The notes under the pieces were generated by a model. The model saw only the letters and a program-made list of their open reading frames with translations, was not told the DNA's origin and made no database searches. A DNA stretch of 47,172 bases, from contig JADJNZ010000013.1 of the NCBI GenBank assembly GCA_016714015.1, positions 1-47,172 on the forward strand, written 5' to 3'. Below are positions 17,001 through 25,260 of the stretch, in pieces. Every line of letters begins with the position of its first letter. Position 1 is the stretch's first letter. Position numbers and translations under genes: made by a program. This DNA is from Gemmatimonadota bacterium (GTDB lineage: Bacteria; Gemmatimonadota; Gemmatimonadetes; Gemmatimonadales; Gemmatimonadaceae).

Positions 17001-19411
17001 TCACGGCGCGGGATGCGGCGGGAAATCTGCTCGGCGCGGGCGGGGCGACGGTGGTGTTCACGAAGGGGAGCGGAACGGCGGACGGCACGATCTCGGCGGT
17101 GACCGATGTTGGGGATGGGACGTATCGGGCGGTGTTCACCGCGTTGACGACCGGGGCTCCGCGGGCGATCGGCGTCACGATCGGTGGTGTGGCGGGGACG
17201 ATGGCAGCGCCCACGCTGGTGGTGCGGCCGGGCCGGTTCTCGTTCGCGCGGTCGGAGATGGTTCCATTGCGCGACACCCTCCTCGCGGGCGATTCGCTCG
17301 TGGTCTCCTACGTGACGCGCGACAGCTTGGGGAATCGGCTCGAAGCCGGTGGCCTCGAGATCCGGTGGAACTTCCTTACTTCGCCGCCGACCCCGGATTC
17401 GCGTCAGTGCCTGTACGCGTGGCCGCGCCAGATGCTGGATCGGGGCGACGGGACGTACGGGCAGAACACGTTCGTTCCGCTCACGCTCTACGAGGCCAGT
17501 ACCTATCGGTTGTACGTGTGGGTGGCTGGCGAGCCAGGGTTCGACGCCGAGTGCACGGCGCTCGATGCGCAACGAGCTGTGGTCGTCCTGCCGGGGCCCG
17601 CCGCGGCCGCCCAGTCGGCGATCGAGGCCGCGCCTGTGGCGATCGGCGTGGGTGCGACGTCGACGGTGACCGTTCTCGCCCGCGATGCCTATGGCAACCG
17701 GACGCGATCTGGTGGGGACACCGTGACGATAGTCGCGGACACCGGCACGTCGGCGGGGGTATTGTCACCGGTCACCGACCGAGGCGACGGGACCTACACC
17801 GCCGCTTTCACGGGGACCGTTGCCGGCACGCCCCGCTTCTTCCGCGCGAGCATCAACGGGAGTCCGCTCGAGAACTTCGCGGTGGCAAGCGTCGTCGTGC
17901 TGTCGCCGGACCCGGACATGGCGATCGCGACTGACAGCGTCGGTCTCCTCGCGCAGCTTGGTGGCGCGAGCCCCCCGGTGCTGGTGGCGGTCGCGAATGC
18001 GGGAACCGGCGCGATCACTGGTCTGACCACCTCACAGACGCACGTCTCGGGGCCGAACAGCTGCGCGACGCGCGCGTGGCTGAACACGCCGACGTTCGAC
18101 AAGGGCGGCGTGGCCGACCCGGTGTCCGTCATGACGCTCGTGGCGAACGCGACGGGACTGGAGCTCGGCGTGTGCGTGCGACGCCTCATCGTATCGTCGA
18201 ACTTGCCCGCGGTGCAGCCCGAGACGCTCCTCGTCTCGCTCGACGTGGGTCGTAATCCGGTCGCAACCGGCCTCGTGAACGTCGTCATGATGGGCAACGC
18301 CTCGTCCAACACGGTGCAAACGATCACGCCGACGCCGGTCCTGCGGATCGACAACGGCGGGCGCGGGACCGTGGGCAACCTGACGGCGACCATCGTCTCG
18401 CAGACAGGGGTCGCGGAGTGCACAGACTCCCTGATCCCGGCCACCTGTGTCCCTTGGCTCGCGCCCGGCGACCTCGTCTTCAGCTCACCGACGCTCCCGT
18501 CGACGCTCTCCATCGTGTCGCAGGTGCGGCCGTTCACCGCGGGCGCGCGCGTACGTGTGGCCGGAACAGGGATGCCTGCGCGCGACTTCGATATCAATGT
18601 CGTGTTCAACGTGCTCCCAGAGCTCGTGACGAACCCGCGCGCGGCGATGTTTCGCGTTCGCCGCGAGGCGACCGAGGGAGCGAACGGTACCTACATCCGG
18701 AGCTTCTCGGACACACTGCTCGCATTCAACCAGAACATCGCGCATCCCGGCCTTACGAACTACCGGCTGGATCCATCGAGACCGCTTCCATACGACTGGA
18801 CCGTGAGCGTGACACCGTTCGGGAACTCGGCCCGGATCGTGATCACGGCGGACGCATACTTCCTTTCGTTCCCGAACGATACGGTGGTCACGAGCGCAGA
18901 CGAGTGGAGCTACCGATGGTCCGACTCGTTGGGGACCGGATGTTGCCGAACCGCCACAGGAGGGATCAGGCTCCTCGCCGACTGTACCGACCCTGATGAC
19001 TGCTTCGACTTCGGCGCTGACTCAGTCGTGCCGAAGTCGTTCGAGATCCCGTGGACCGTCAGCGTGTCTCGTGGCCTCGCGCTGCCCTACCGGACGCTCG
19101 AAGTCGCGGCGCGAGACACGTCACCGATCACCGTCGACGTGCCGATAACGAACCTCGGTGCGGGGGCGATCACAGGGCTCAACGCCTCCGGACTCGACAA
19201 CGCGTCGGATTGGGTCAGCGGCGAGTTCCTCGGAGGCACGACCGCTGCCCCTGCGGTGTTGCGACTCACGATCCGCCCGGCGCTCGCGCCGCCCATCCCG
19301 ACGTCCAGTCGGGAACTGGAGATAGGGGGCGTCTCGACCGTGTTCACCGGCCGGAACTCGAACTTGGAGTCCGTCCGCTTGTTGCTCATCCTCCACCGCC
19401 GATTCCCATGA
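14006..19411 (+). CDS. Giant lipoprotein with tandem invasin-type Ig-like domains
   Basis: This 1801-aa protein is probably a surface adhesin or structural envelope protein. The N-terminus has a lipobox-type signal (FSFLAC, Cys about residue 32). From about residue 40 to 1080 there are about ten Ig-like repeats of 100-105 residues, each with TLTLTARDxxGN, GGxxVxFTKG, GTSDGTIGAVTD, GDGTYxAxFT and RxIGATIGG. A divergent domain containing Cys follows (about 1080-1195), then one more canonical repeat (about 1196-1300). The last 500 residues are non-repetitive, with paired NLGAGAITGL-like segments and several Cys. The repeats are also conserved at DNA level. The ATG has GAGGT 9 bases upstream. It ends in an ATGA overlap with the barrel gene. 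Confidence 0.9.
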   Translation: MTPASIRGPWQRRARAVATLAAAGLAFSFLACGGDGPTAVPELDLAQSTLFVAAGPYVAGQTYTATLTARNAKGEPFTDPISATLSLVNGTSGGTFSAITSSGTGTYSSTLTAVTAGTPSQVRAVVAGEGELTSAQSITIVPGPASAAASLVVASLTSVPVGGAATVTVTARDANNNVRTSGGDAVVMGLGATAPGGGQLGDGTLSAVTDQGNGTYTATFTGTRWGVRAITASINGAALTGSLPAITVQMPPPATAQSTIVLGRTSLAAGDTTTALLELRDPQGNRVTWTGVTVTFTKGTGTSDGTFGAVVDRGDGTYASLFTATTPGSARAIGATISGAAVTSPSPSVTVSPGALSLLRSAVTVGADTLAAGAQTTLTLTARDGLGNSLGAGGLVVVFTKGAGTSDGTIGAVTDHGNGTYSASFTATTSGTARSIGATVGGAPVTSASPTITVRAGALSLATTTLTAGATALVSGAQTTLTVTARDSLGNAITTGGATVALVKGTGTSDGTLDAVADQGDGTYVATFTGTTAGTARAISATVGGAALTSPTITITVTPGEAAVATSTLSLSRSTLLIGDTATLELTARDAAGNLVGAGGAAVAFTKGAGTSDGTIGAVADLGDGRYRATFTAVTAGSARTIGATIGGVALATPSVSVTVSSVPPSLALSSVTVGAPTVTSGATTTLTLTVRDSAGAVIPSGGRTVAFTLGDGTSTGTIGPVTDQGDGTYSATFTGVLAGSPRAIGATIDDAAVTAIAPTITVTPGAASVVTSTLAVGAVTLASGAVTEVTLTTRDAAGNALTSGGLAVTFTLGGGSAGGTFSAVTDQGDGTYRATFTATVAGSARTIGATIGGVALTSALPTITVTAGAASLTRSRVQVGTDTLASGDSTTLSLVLRDAAGNALGAGGLTVAFVKGDGTSDGVIGAVTDVGDGTYTAFFRATTAGTARAIGATIGGEAIAPDTVAGVTVRAGAISPETSTLTIGSDTVIAGDTTSLVLTARDAAGNLLGAGGATVVFTKGSGTADGTISAVTDVGDGTYRAVFTALTTGAPRAIGVTIGGVAGTMAAPTLVVRPGRFSFARSEMVPLRDTLLAGDSLVVSYVTRDSLGNRLEAGGLEIRWNFLTSPPTPDSRQCLYAWPRQMLDRGDGTYGQNTFVPLTLYEASTYRLYVWVAGEPGFDAECTALDAQRAVVVLPGPAAAAQSAIEAAPVAIGVGATSTVTVLARDAYGNRTRSGGDTVTIVADTGTSAGVLSPVTDRGDGTYTAAFTGTVAGTPRFFRASINGSPLENFAVASVVVLSPDPDMAIATDSVGLLAQLGGASPPVLVAVANAGTGAITGLTTSQTHVSGPNSCATRAWLNTPTFDKGGVADPVSVMTLVANATGLELGVCVRRLIVSSNLPAVQPETLLVSLDVGRNPVATGLVNVVMMGNASSNTVQTITPTPVLRIDNGGRGTVGNLTATIVSQTGVAECTDSLIPATCVPWLAPGDLVFSSPTLPSTLSIVSQVRPFTAGARVRVAGTGMPARDFDINVVFNVLPELVTNPRAAMFRVRREATEGANGTYIRSFSDTLLAFNQNIAHPGLTNYRLDPSRPLPYDWTVSVTPFGNSARIVITADAYFLSFPNDTVVTSADEWSYRWSDSLGTGCCRTATGGIRLLADCTDPDDCFDFGADSVVPKSFEIPWTVSVSRGLALPYRTLEVAARDTSPITVDVPITNLGAGAITGLNASGLDNASDWVSGEFLGGTTAAPAVLRLTIRPALAPPIPTSSRELEIGGVSTVFTGRNSNLESVRLLLILHRRFP

Positions 19412-20046
19412 CGATGCGCTCACGCAGCGGTCTACTTCGATCACACGCGGGACTCGCGCTCCTCGCAATACTTTGGTTCGCGCCCGCCCCGCTCGCCGCC
19501 CAGGTGAAGCTCGAGGTGACCCCGCAGTTCGCCTCGTACTACGCCACCAACTACCTCACCTACGAGAGCGACAGCGACCTCGAGCGACAGGAAGCCGGCC
19601 CGGGCATCGGCGCCGCGCTGACGTGGCGATTCACGAACATCTGGGCGCTCGAGGGCCAGGCGACCTACGTGAAGAGCGGCGTCGTGGTGAAGTGCACCGG
19701 CTGCATCAACTTCGAGCCGCCCACCGACGGGAGCCTGCTCATGGTGAACGCGCGCGTGCTCTTCCAGCCGCGCCGCACCAACCTCTTCTTCGCGCTCGGC
19801 GCCGGCACCGCGCGGCGCGGGGGCGAGGCGTTCGACGTGCCTGGCATCGACGACAAGGTCGATGTGGCGGGGATCGTCGGCGTCGGGATCCGCACGCGCG
19901 TCACGCCGGAGTGGGGCTTCCGGCTCGGCGTGGAGATGCACGTCTACACGACCGACCCTGACGAGGGGAACGCCTACTACCAGAAACGCCAGCAGCGCGA
20001 CGTGCTCGTCACCATCGGCGTGCCGTTCGCGATCATCGGGCGCTGA
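19408..20046 (+). CDS. Outer-membrane beta-barrel protein
   Basis: This 212-aa protein has a signal peptide (about 1-31, LAILWFAPAPLAAQ). Alternating amphipathic strands typical of a small OmpA/OmpX-like barrel follow: ATNYLTY, GAALTWRFTNIWALEGQATYV, NARVLFQPRRTNLFFALGAG, GVGIRTRVTPEWGFRLGVEM and a closing VLVTIGVPFAIIGR. A CTGC pair near residue 95 could form a disulfide. The ATG at 19408 overlaps the stop of the Ig-repeat lipoprotein (ATGA), so both are made from one transcript. The barrel may anchor or help surface-expose that protein, which is inference from coupling only. Confidence 0.82.
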   Translation: MTMRSRSGLLRSHAGLALLAILWFAPAPLAAQVKLEVTPQFASYYATNYLTYESDSDLERQEAGPGIGAALTWRFTNIWALEGQATYVKSGVVVKCTGCINFEPPTDGSLLMVNARVLFQPRRTNLFFALGAGTARRGGEAFDVPGIDDKVDVAGIVGVGIRTRVTPEWGFRLGVEMHVYTTDPDEGNAYYQKRQQRDVLVTIGVPFAIIGR

Positions 20047-20055
20047 GCAGGCCGC

Positions 20056-22908
20056 TCAGGGTCCGCTGCGCGGTCCCACCTTGATCGCCGTCGGCACGAG
20101 CGTCATCGCCCCCGCGGTGCCGGCGGCGCCGGTCCCCACCTGGCCGCGGCTGTTGGCGCCCCAGCACATCACGACGTCGGTGCGGGTGATGCCGCAGGTG
20201 TGCGCCGCGCCGGTGGAGACCTTCTTCCATTGCGTCCCGCGCGCGATGATCACCGGGATCTCGCGGCGCTGGCGGCTGCCGTCGCCGAGCTGACCGGAGC
20301 CGTTCTCGCCCCAGCAGGCGAGGAGGCGCGTGTTGGTGATGCCGCAGGTGTGCCGCGCGCCGGCGGCGAGCTGCGTGAAGACGAGGTCGGTCGCGACGGA
20401 GTCGGGGACGTCGCGGCTGTCGTGCGTCTCGTTGCCGAGCTGGCCGTTGCGGTTCTCGCCCCAGCACCAGGCGCGGCCGCTGGTGGTGAGGCCGCAAGTA
20501 TGGAGCTCGCCGGTGACGACGGAGCGGAAGGGCAGGGCGGTGCGCACGGGGAACGGTTCGCGCTGGTTGTCCTGGATGGCGTTGCCGATCTGCCCGGAGA
20601 AGCCATCGCCCCAACAGTAGACCTTGCTGGCGCGGACGCCGCAGGTGTGCGAGCCGCCGGCGCTCAGTGACTGGAAGGCCTCGCGGCCGCGCACGAGCAC
20701 GGGGCGATTGCGATTGGTGATGGAGTTGTCGCCGAGCTGGCCGGCCTTGTTGGTGCCCCAGCACCAGGCGCTGCCGTCGGCGCCGAGTGCGCAGGTGTGC
20801 GAGGCGCCGACGCTGATGTCGGTGAAGCGCACGGTGGAGCGGACGAGCGTGGGTGTGGCGCGAGTGGTGGTGGATCCGTCGCCGAGCTGTCCCTGGGAGT
20901 TGTCGCCCCAGCAGTAGGCGGCGCCTTCGGCGGTGAGGCCGCAGAGGTGTCCGCCGCCGACGGCGAGTTCGGTGAAGTAGACGTCGGCGAGGGTGGTGCC
21001 GGCGGGGGCGGTGCCGCCCCAGCAGAGGACGCGATCGCCGGAGGACATGGAGGCGCAGGTCTCGCTGCCGCCGGCGCTCACTTCGATGGCGGGGTTGCCG
21101 GCGGGGGCGGGGTCGGGGTCGGGGTCAGGGGTCCTCGTCGTGTTCTCGGGGGTCGTCGGCGTCGTGCCCGGCTGTGTCGCGGGCGCGGTCTTCGACTCGG
21201 CGGCGTCCTGCGCGCCGGACTGCGCGGGTCCGGTGCCGGGTCCGGCGGGGGCCGTCTGGGGACGTGGTCCGTTCGCGCCTGCGTCGGTCGCAGTCGCGGT
21301 CTTCGTGCCGCGCGGATCAGCCTGCGCCTTCGCTTGGGTGCCGTCGCCAGGCCCTGGTGGGGCGAGGTAGACCGGACCGGAAGGTCCTTGCTGTCGGGAT
21401 GTGTCCACTCGGATCGCGTCGGTCGACCCCCCGAGCTGCGAGCCGTTGCCGAGTGTCGTGCCGGTATCCCCGCTCAGCGCGCCGGTGTCCAGCGGCGTGG
21501 CGACGCTCGGCTCGCGCGGGCCGAGCACGCCCTGCTGCCAGAGCCCGAAGATCGCGATGGCCGCGACGGTCCCGGCGATGGTGATGATCCGTCCACGGCC
21601 GCCTGACGTGGTGCCCGTGCCCGCGACGACGCCGGCGCTCGCGCCACTCGCCGCGCCGGTGGCCACCCCCGTGACCGTCACCGGCACCTCGACCTCGACG
21701 CCCTCGCAGGTCGCGACGAGCGTCGTCCGCCCGGCGCTGCGCGCCGTCACCACTCCATCCGCGTCGACCGTCGCGATGCGCTCGTCGCCCGATCGCCACG
21801 CGGTCGCGCGGCGGGCGAGCTGCTTGCCGGTGTCGTTGACGGGGGTCGCCGAGAGGCGCAGGGTCGAGCCCGCGACCATGCTCGTGGCGGCGGGGGAGAC
21901 GGTGAGGCGCGCGACCTTGCCGGACGGCGTGACGCTGCGGCCCGCCGAGAGGACGCGTTCGCCCGAGGCGGCCTCGGTGACCTCGAGGCCGGCGCTGGAG
22001 ACGGCGGCGAGCGTCATGAGCTGCGTGCGGACGGCGGCGGCCGCCTCGCCCACGGGGAGCGCCGCGAGGGCCGACACGACATCGTCGAGCGATCCGAAGC
22101 GCGCCGGCGGTTCCTTCTCGAGCATCCGCGCGACGATGCGCGCGATGGCCTCGGGGCAGTCGGGGCGCAGCTCGGTGATGGGCGGCGGCACCTCGTTGAG
22201 GTGCGACCAGAGCATCGCCGGGATCGTCTCGGCCGAGAACGGTGAGCGCCCGGTGAGGAGCTCATAGGCGACAACGCCGAGGGAGTACTGGTCGGACTGG
22301 CCGCTGACCTCCTGGCCCGCCCACTGCTCGGGGCTCATGTAGGCGGCGGTGCCGATGATGAGGCCGGTGCCGGTGAGCTTCTCCGCGCGCGCGACCTTGG
22401 CGATGCCGAAGTCGGCGACGACGGCCCACCCCTCCTCGTCGAGCATGATGTTCGCCGGCTTCACGTCGCGATGCACGACGCCGTTCCGGTGCGCGAAGGC
22501 GAGGGCGCTCCCCGCCTGCTGGAGGATGGTCTGCACGAGGGCGATCGGCAGGGGCCCCGCGGTCTCGAGGACGCGCTCGAGGGAGCGGCCCTTGATGAAC
22601 TTCATGACGAAGTACTGCAGTCCGTCGGCGGCCTTCACGGCGTAGACGGGGACGATGTTGGGATGGTTGAGCTTGGCGACGGTGCGGGCTTCGCGGCGGA
22701 AACGCTCGATCTCGCCGGAGGTGGTGGCGTCGTCGCGGTCGGCCTGCGCGGTGAGGACCTTGATGGCGACGTCGCGGTCGAGCTCGACGTCGCGGGCGAG
22801 GAAGACGGCGGCGAAGCCGCCGCGGCCGAGTTCGCGGGTGATCTCGTAGGCGCCGGTGGTGGCGTCGCGGAGGCGTTGGAGGAGCGGGTCGGAAGCCGGG
22901 GCGGTCAC
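20056..22908 (-). CDS. Ser/Thr protein kinase with Big2 domain and RCC1 propeller
   Basis: The 950-aa product combines a complete Hanks-type kinase (about 20-280: GRGGFAAV, K50, HRDVKPAN with D148, DFG 166-168, GTAAYMSPEQW) with a Big2 Ig-like domain (about 335-415). A transmembrane helix (about 445-465) and a Pro/Thr/Gly-rich linker follow. The C-terminus is seven RCC1-type blades (about 625-945, each with HTCGL..GxxxCWGxNxxGQLG). The likely topology is kinase inside and RCC1 propeller outside, making it a receptor kinase; the Big2 domain would be on the cytoplasmic side. I chose the GTG at 22908 because longer versions run antisense through the mazE-like gene. The GTG has no Shine-Dalgarno. 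It converges on the barrel gene with 9 bases between stops. Confidence 0.9.
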   Translation of the reverse strand: MTAPASDPLLQRLRDATTGAYEITRELGRGGFAAVFLARDVELDRDVAIKVLTAQADRDDATTSGEIERFRREARTVAKLNHPNIVPVYAVKAADGLQYFVMKFIKGRSLERVLETAGPLPIALVQTILQQAGSALAFAHRNGVVHRDVKPANIMLDEEGWAVVADFGIAKVARAEKLTGTGLIIGTAAYMSPEQWAGQEVSGQSDQYSLGVVAYELLTGRSPFSAETIPAMLWSHLNEVPPPITELRPDCPEAIARIVARMLEKEPPARFGSLDDVVSALAALPVGEAAAAVRTQLMTLAAVSSAGLEVTEAASGERVLSAGRSVTPSGKVARLTVSPAATSMVAGSTLRLSATPVNDTGKQLARRATAWRSGDERIATVDADGVVTARSAGRTTLVATCEGVEVEVPVTVTGVATGAASGASAGVVAGTGTTSGGRGRIITIAGTVAAIAIFGLWQQGVLGPREPSVATPLDTGALSGDTGTTLGNGSQLGGSTDAIRVDTSRQQGPSGPVYLAPPGPGDGTQAKAQADPRGTKTATATDAGANGPRPQTAPAGPGTGPAQSGAQDAAESKTAPATQPGTTPTTPENTTRTPDPDPDPAPAGNPAIEVSAGGSETCASMSSGDRVLCWGGTAPAGTTLADVYFTELAVGGGHLCGLTAEGAAYCWGDNSQGQLGDGSTTTRATPTLVRSTVRFTDISVGASHTCALGADGSAWCWGTNKAGQLGDNSITNRNRPVLVRGREAFQSLSAGGSHTCGVRASKVYCWGDGFSGQIGNAIQDNQREPFPVRTALPFRSVVTGELHTCGLTTSGRAWCWGENRNGQLGNETHDSRDVPDSVATDLVFTQLAAGARHTCGITNTRLLACWGENGSGQLGDGSRQRREIPVIIARGTQWKKVSTGAAHTCGITRTDVVMCWGANSRGQVGTGAAGTAGAMTLVPTAIKVGPRSGP

Positions 22909-23009
22909 GGGGGCGAAGTTATCGCCGGGGTGCGGGGGGCGGCAATGTGATGGGGGCTGCGAGAGTTCGCTTCGCTGAACCCGCGCGGGCCGGGTATGAT
23001 TGCGCGTCC

Positions 23010-23037
23010 TTGCCGCGGAGATCCGATGGGTTATACT
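23010..23037 (+). promoter_or_regulatory. Sigma70-type promoter of the MazEF-like operon, leaderless
   Basis: TTGCCG (23010-23015), a 16-base spacer and TATACT (23032-23037) form a good housekeeping promoter. Only six bases (CAGGGT) lie between the -10 and the ATG at 23044, so transcription would begin at or next to the start codon and the mRNA would be leaderless. Confidence 0.65.
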
Positions 23038-23043
23038 CAGGGT

Positions 23044-23280
23044 ATGAAGACAGCCATCTCGCTGCCGGACGCCGTCTTTCGCGCGGCGGAGCGCCAGGCG
23101 AAGCGCGCGGGGAAGTCGCGGAGCCAGCTCTACGCGGAAGCGCTGGCCGAGTACCTGAGTCGCCATGCGCCGGACGAAGTGACGGCCGCGATGGATCGCG
23201 TGGTCGATCAGCTGGATGCCGCGCCCGATCCGTACGTGCAGGCCGCCGCGCACTCGGTGCTGCAGCGCGTCGAGTGGTAG
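23044..23280 (+). CDS. Ribbon-helix-helix antitoxin (MazE/CopG-like)
   Basis: This 78-aa protein begins MKTAISLPDAVFRAAERQAK, a typical ribbon-helix-helix DNA-binding strand and helix, and continues RSQLYAEALAEYLSRH. The C-terminal half (VTAAMDRVVDQL...) is the part expected to wrap the toxin. It should neutralise the toxin encoded next and repress the shared promoter. The ATG at 23044 is preferred to an upstream start because it follows the promoter directly. Its stop is overlapped by the toxin's GTG start. Confidence 0.88.
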   Translation: MKTAISLPDAVFRAAERQAKRAGKSRSQLYAEALAEYLSRHAPDEVTAAMDRVVDQLDAAPDPYVQAAAHSVLQRVEW

Positions 23281-23621
23281 AGGTCGCACAGGGCGAGCTG
23301 TGGTGGGCGGACCTGCCGATGCCGGCAGGTTCGGGGCCCGGCTTTCGTCGGCCGGTCGTGGTGGTGCAGGGCAATCCGCTCAACCGCAGCCGACTCGCGA
23401 CGGTGGTGTGCGTGCCGCTCACGAGCAACCTCGCGTGGGCATCCGCCCCGGGGTGCACGCCGGTGTCCGCCAAGGCGGCGGGTCTCCCCAAGGACTCCGT
23501 CGCGAATGCGACCCAGCTGTTCGCCCTGGATCGCCGCTGCCTGCACACGCGCATCGGGCGGCTGGGGCCGCGTCTCCTCGATCAGATCCTCGCGAGCATC
23601 GATATCGTGCTCGGGCGGTAG
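23274..23621 (+). CDS. mazF: MazF/PemK-family endoribonuclease toxin
   Basis: This 115-aa toxin has the family's opening GELWWADLP, then GPGFRRPVVVVQGN (the conserved Arg-Pro loop), NRSRLATVVCVPLTSN and the C-terminal DQILASIDIVLG helix. MazF proteins cut single-stranded RNA at short motifs to arrest growth; the cut site cannot be predicted here. The GTG at 23274 overlaps the antitoxin gene by 7 bases, giving coupled synthesis. The length is normal and the gene looks intact. Confidence 0.93.
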   Translation: MVEVAQGELWWADLPMPAGSGPGFRRPVVVVQGNPLNRSRLATVVCVPLTSNLAWASAPGCTPVSAKAAGLPKDSVANATQLFALDRRCLHTRIGRLGPRLLDQILASIDIVLGR

Positions 23622-23719
23622 GGCATCAGTCCTCACGCGGTTCCGGCCTCTCATCCCGGCGCGAACCACTGAGCCGACCGCATCCGGTATGATGGAAGGC
23701 CCGGCCTCCATCCCTCCGC

Positions 23720-24724
23720 ATGACGCTCTCCGCCCTCCTGTTCCTCTTCGCCGGCCTGACCGGCCCCGATTCGACGCCGCCGGCGGCTGAGGACGCCATC
23801 CTCGCGGCCTTCGACTCCGCGTGGGTCGTCGCGCTGGGGGAGAATCACGGACACCGGGAGTTCCACGAGCTCCTCCTGCGCGTGCTGCGGCGCCCGCGCG
23901 CCCCGGAGGTGATCGACGACATCGCGGTGGAGTGGGGGAACGGACTGTACCAGGGCGTGATCGACCGCTACGTCGACGGGCGGGAGGTGCCGTGGGACTC
24001 GGTGACGATGTCGTGGCGCAACACGATCGTGTCGCCGAACACCGTCTGGGATGCGCCGGTGTACGAGCGGTTCTTCCGGGAGCTGCGGGCGATCAACGCC
24101 GGGCTCGCGCCGGAGCGTCGCTATCGCGTGATCCTCGCCGACGCGCCGGTCGACTGGTCGGCGGTGGACTCCGCGCCGCAGCTGCGCCCCTTCTTCGATC
24201 GCGCGCTGGCCATGGCCGAGTCGGTGCGGCGCGAGTCGCTGCTGCGCGGGCGTCGCGTGCTCTTCGTGGCCGGCGGCCTCCACGTCGCCCGTCGTCCGCG
24301 CGCGCAGCCGTCGCGCAGCGGCGTCCCGACCGGGGAGATCACGCCGGTGGCGTGGCTGGAGCTGCGTCACCCGGGCGCCACCTACGTGATCCAGTCGTTC
24401 GGCTCCCCGTCGGACCCGGGAGCCCGCGGCCTGGTCGGGGCGGGGGCTCCGCGCGTGGTCCCGCTCCGCGCGAGCCCGCTCGGCGACATCCCGGCGAACG
24501 CGACGTCGACGCTGCGCGATCGCGACGGCAAGCGTCCGGACGTGTACGGGCGCGCGACGCTGCGGCATATCGTCGATGCCGTCATTCTCTGGGACCCGTC
24601 GGCGCGCACGTTCGAGGACGCCGATCCGTCGACGTATCGCGTGGAGTGGTACTGGGCGGAGCTGGACCGGCGCAGCCTGATGCTGAGCGGCCGGCGGATG
24701 GACCCTGCGCTACGGCGACCCTAG
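23720..24724 (+). CDS. Secreted ChaN/EreA/TIKI-like GExH protein, paralogue 1
   Basis: This 334-aa protein has a short hydrophobic N-terminus (LSALLFLFAGLTG) and the core AILAAFDSAWVVALGENHGHREFHELLLR. The GENHG motif, an E-W-G-N block (AVEWGNGLYQ), DAPVDW and an FVAGGLHVARR segment recall the metal-binding ChaN/EreA/TIKI superfamily. The same order of motifs occurs in the protein at 27918-29258 (AIGEVHNSR, VVEFGNAFYQ, ADPPVNW, IVGGAHLSRR), so the two are paralogues. The activity is unknown. A TATGAT at 23688 may be its -10. The last 15 bases overlap the convergent NTF2-like gene. Confidence 0.72.
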   Translation: MTLSALLFLFAGLTGPDSTPPAAEDAILAAFDSAWVVALGENHGHREFHELLLRVLRRPRAPEVIDDIAVEWGNGLYQGVIDRYVDGREVPWDSVTMSWRNTIVSPNTVWDAPVYERFFRELRAINAGLAPERRYRVILADAPVDWSAVDSAPQLRPFFDRALAMAESVRRESLLRGRRVLFVAGGLHVARRPRAQPSRSGVPTGEITPVAWLELRHPGATYVIQSFGSPSDPGARGLVGAGAPRVVPLRASPLGDIPANATSTLRDRDGKRPDVYGRATLRHIVDAVILWDPSARTFEDADPSTYRVEWYWAELDRRSLMLSGRRMDPALRRP

Positions 24725-25249
24725 CAGCGGGGATCCGGCTGCTTCCGCCAACGGCGGCGGATCCGGGAGCGCCGGCGCTCCCTCCACCGGACCACGGTAC
24801 GTGGTGTGGAAGCTCGTGCTGTAGAAGAGCCACCGGCCGTCCTGCTTCTTGAGCACGCTCGCGAACTCGCCGACGAAGGCGCTCCGCTTCCCGTCGGGGG
24901 CCATGAACACCTCCTTCTGGAAGTGGCGCAGGTAGGCGAAGTCGCCGAAGAGCTCGAGGCTCACCGGGACGACCTCGCTCTCGGTCGCGTAGTTGCCGGC
25001 GTCGAACCACCGTTCGACGGCGGCGAGGAACTCCGCGCGAGTGAGCGGCTTGGTGCCGCTCATGCTCCAGTTGGTGTAGTCGGCGTGGAAGAGCGCGGCA
25101 TACCGGTCGAAGCCCTCGGCCTTGAGCGCCAGCGGCACGTACTCGTTGAGCCTGATGATCTCGGCGCGGTCCTGCGCGGCCGACGAGGAGCAGCACAACG
25201 ACACGGCGGCGAACGCGGTGAGGAGGCTGCGGTGGGCGTGGAGTCGCAT
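24710..25249 (-). CDS. Secreted NTF2-like (SnoaL/DUF4440-type) protein
   Basis: This 179-aa protein has a signal peptide (about 1-25, ending SSSAAQ). The NTF2-like fold signature follows: NEYVPLALKAEGFDRYAALFHADYTNW, then TRAEFLAAVERWFDAG, a central hydrophobic strand and GRWLFYSTSFHTTYRG. Such domains bind small hydrophobic ligands or act as small enzymes; no catalytic residue can be assigned. The ATG at 25249 has GAGGGG upstream and starts the signal peptide. It lies 11 bases downstream of the ADOP permease stop on the same strand, so the two are probably co-transcribed. Confidence 0.8.
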   Translation of the reverse strand: MRLHAHRSLLTAFAAVSLCCSSSAAQDRAEIIRLNEYVPLALKAEGFDRYAALFHADYTNWSMSGTKPLTRAEFLAAVERWFDAGNYATESEVVPVSLELFGDFAYLRHFQKEVFMAPDGKRSAFVGEFASVLKKQDGRWLFYSTSFHTTYRGPVEGAPALPDPPPLAEAAGSPLLGSP

Positions 25250-25260
25250 CGATCCCCCCC

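Noticed and set aside
22909..23289. Longer N-terminus for the RCC1 kinase
   Set aside because: The extension is antisense to the MazE-like antitoxin and contains no domain; the kinase fold begins just after the GTG at 22908.
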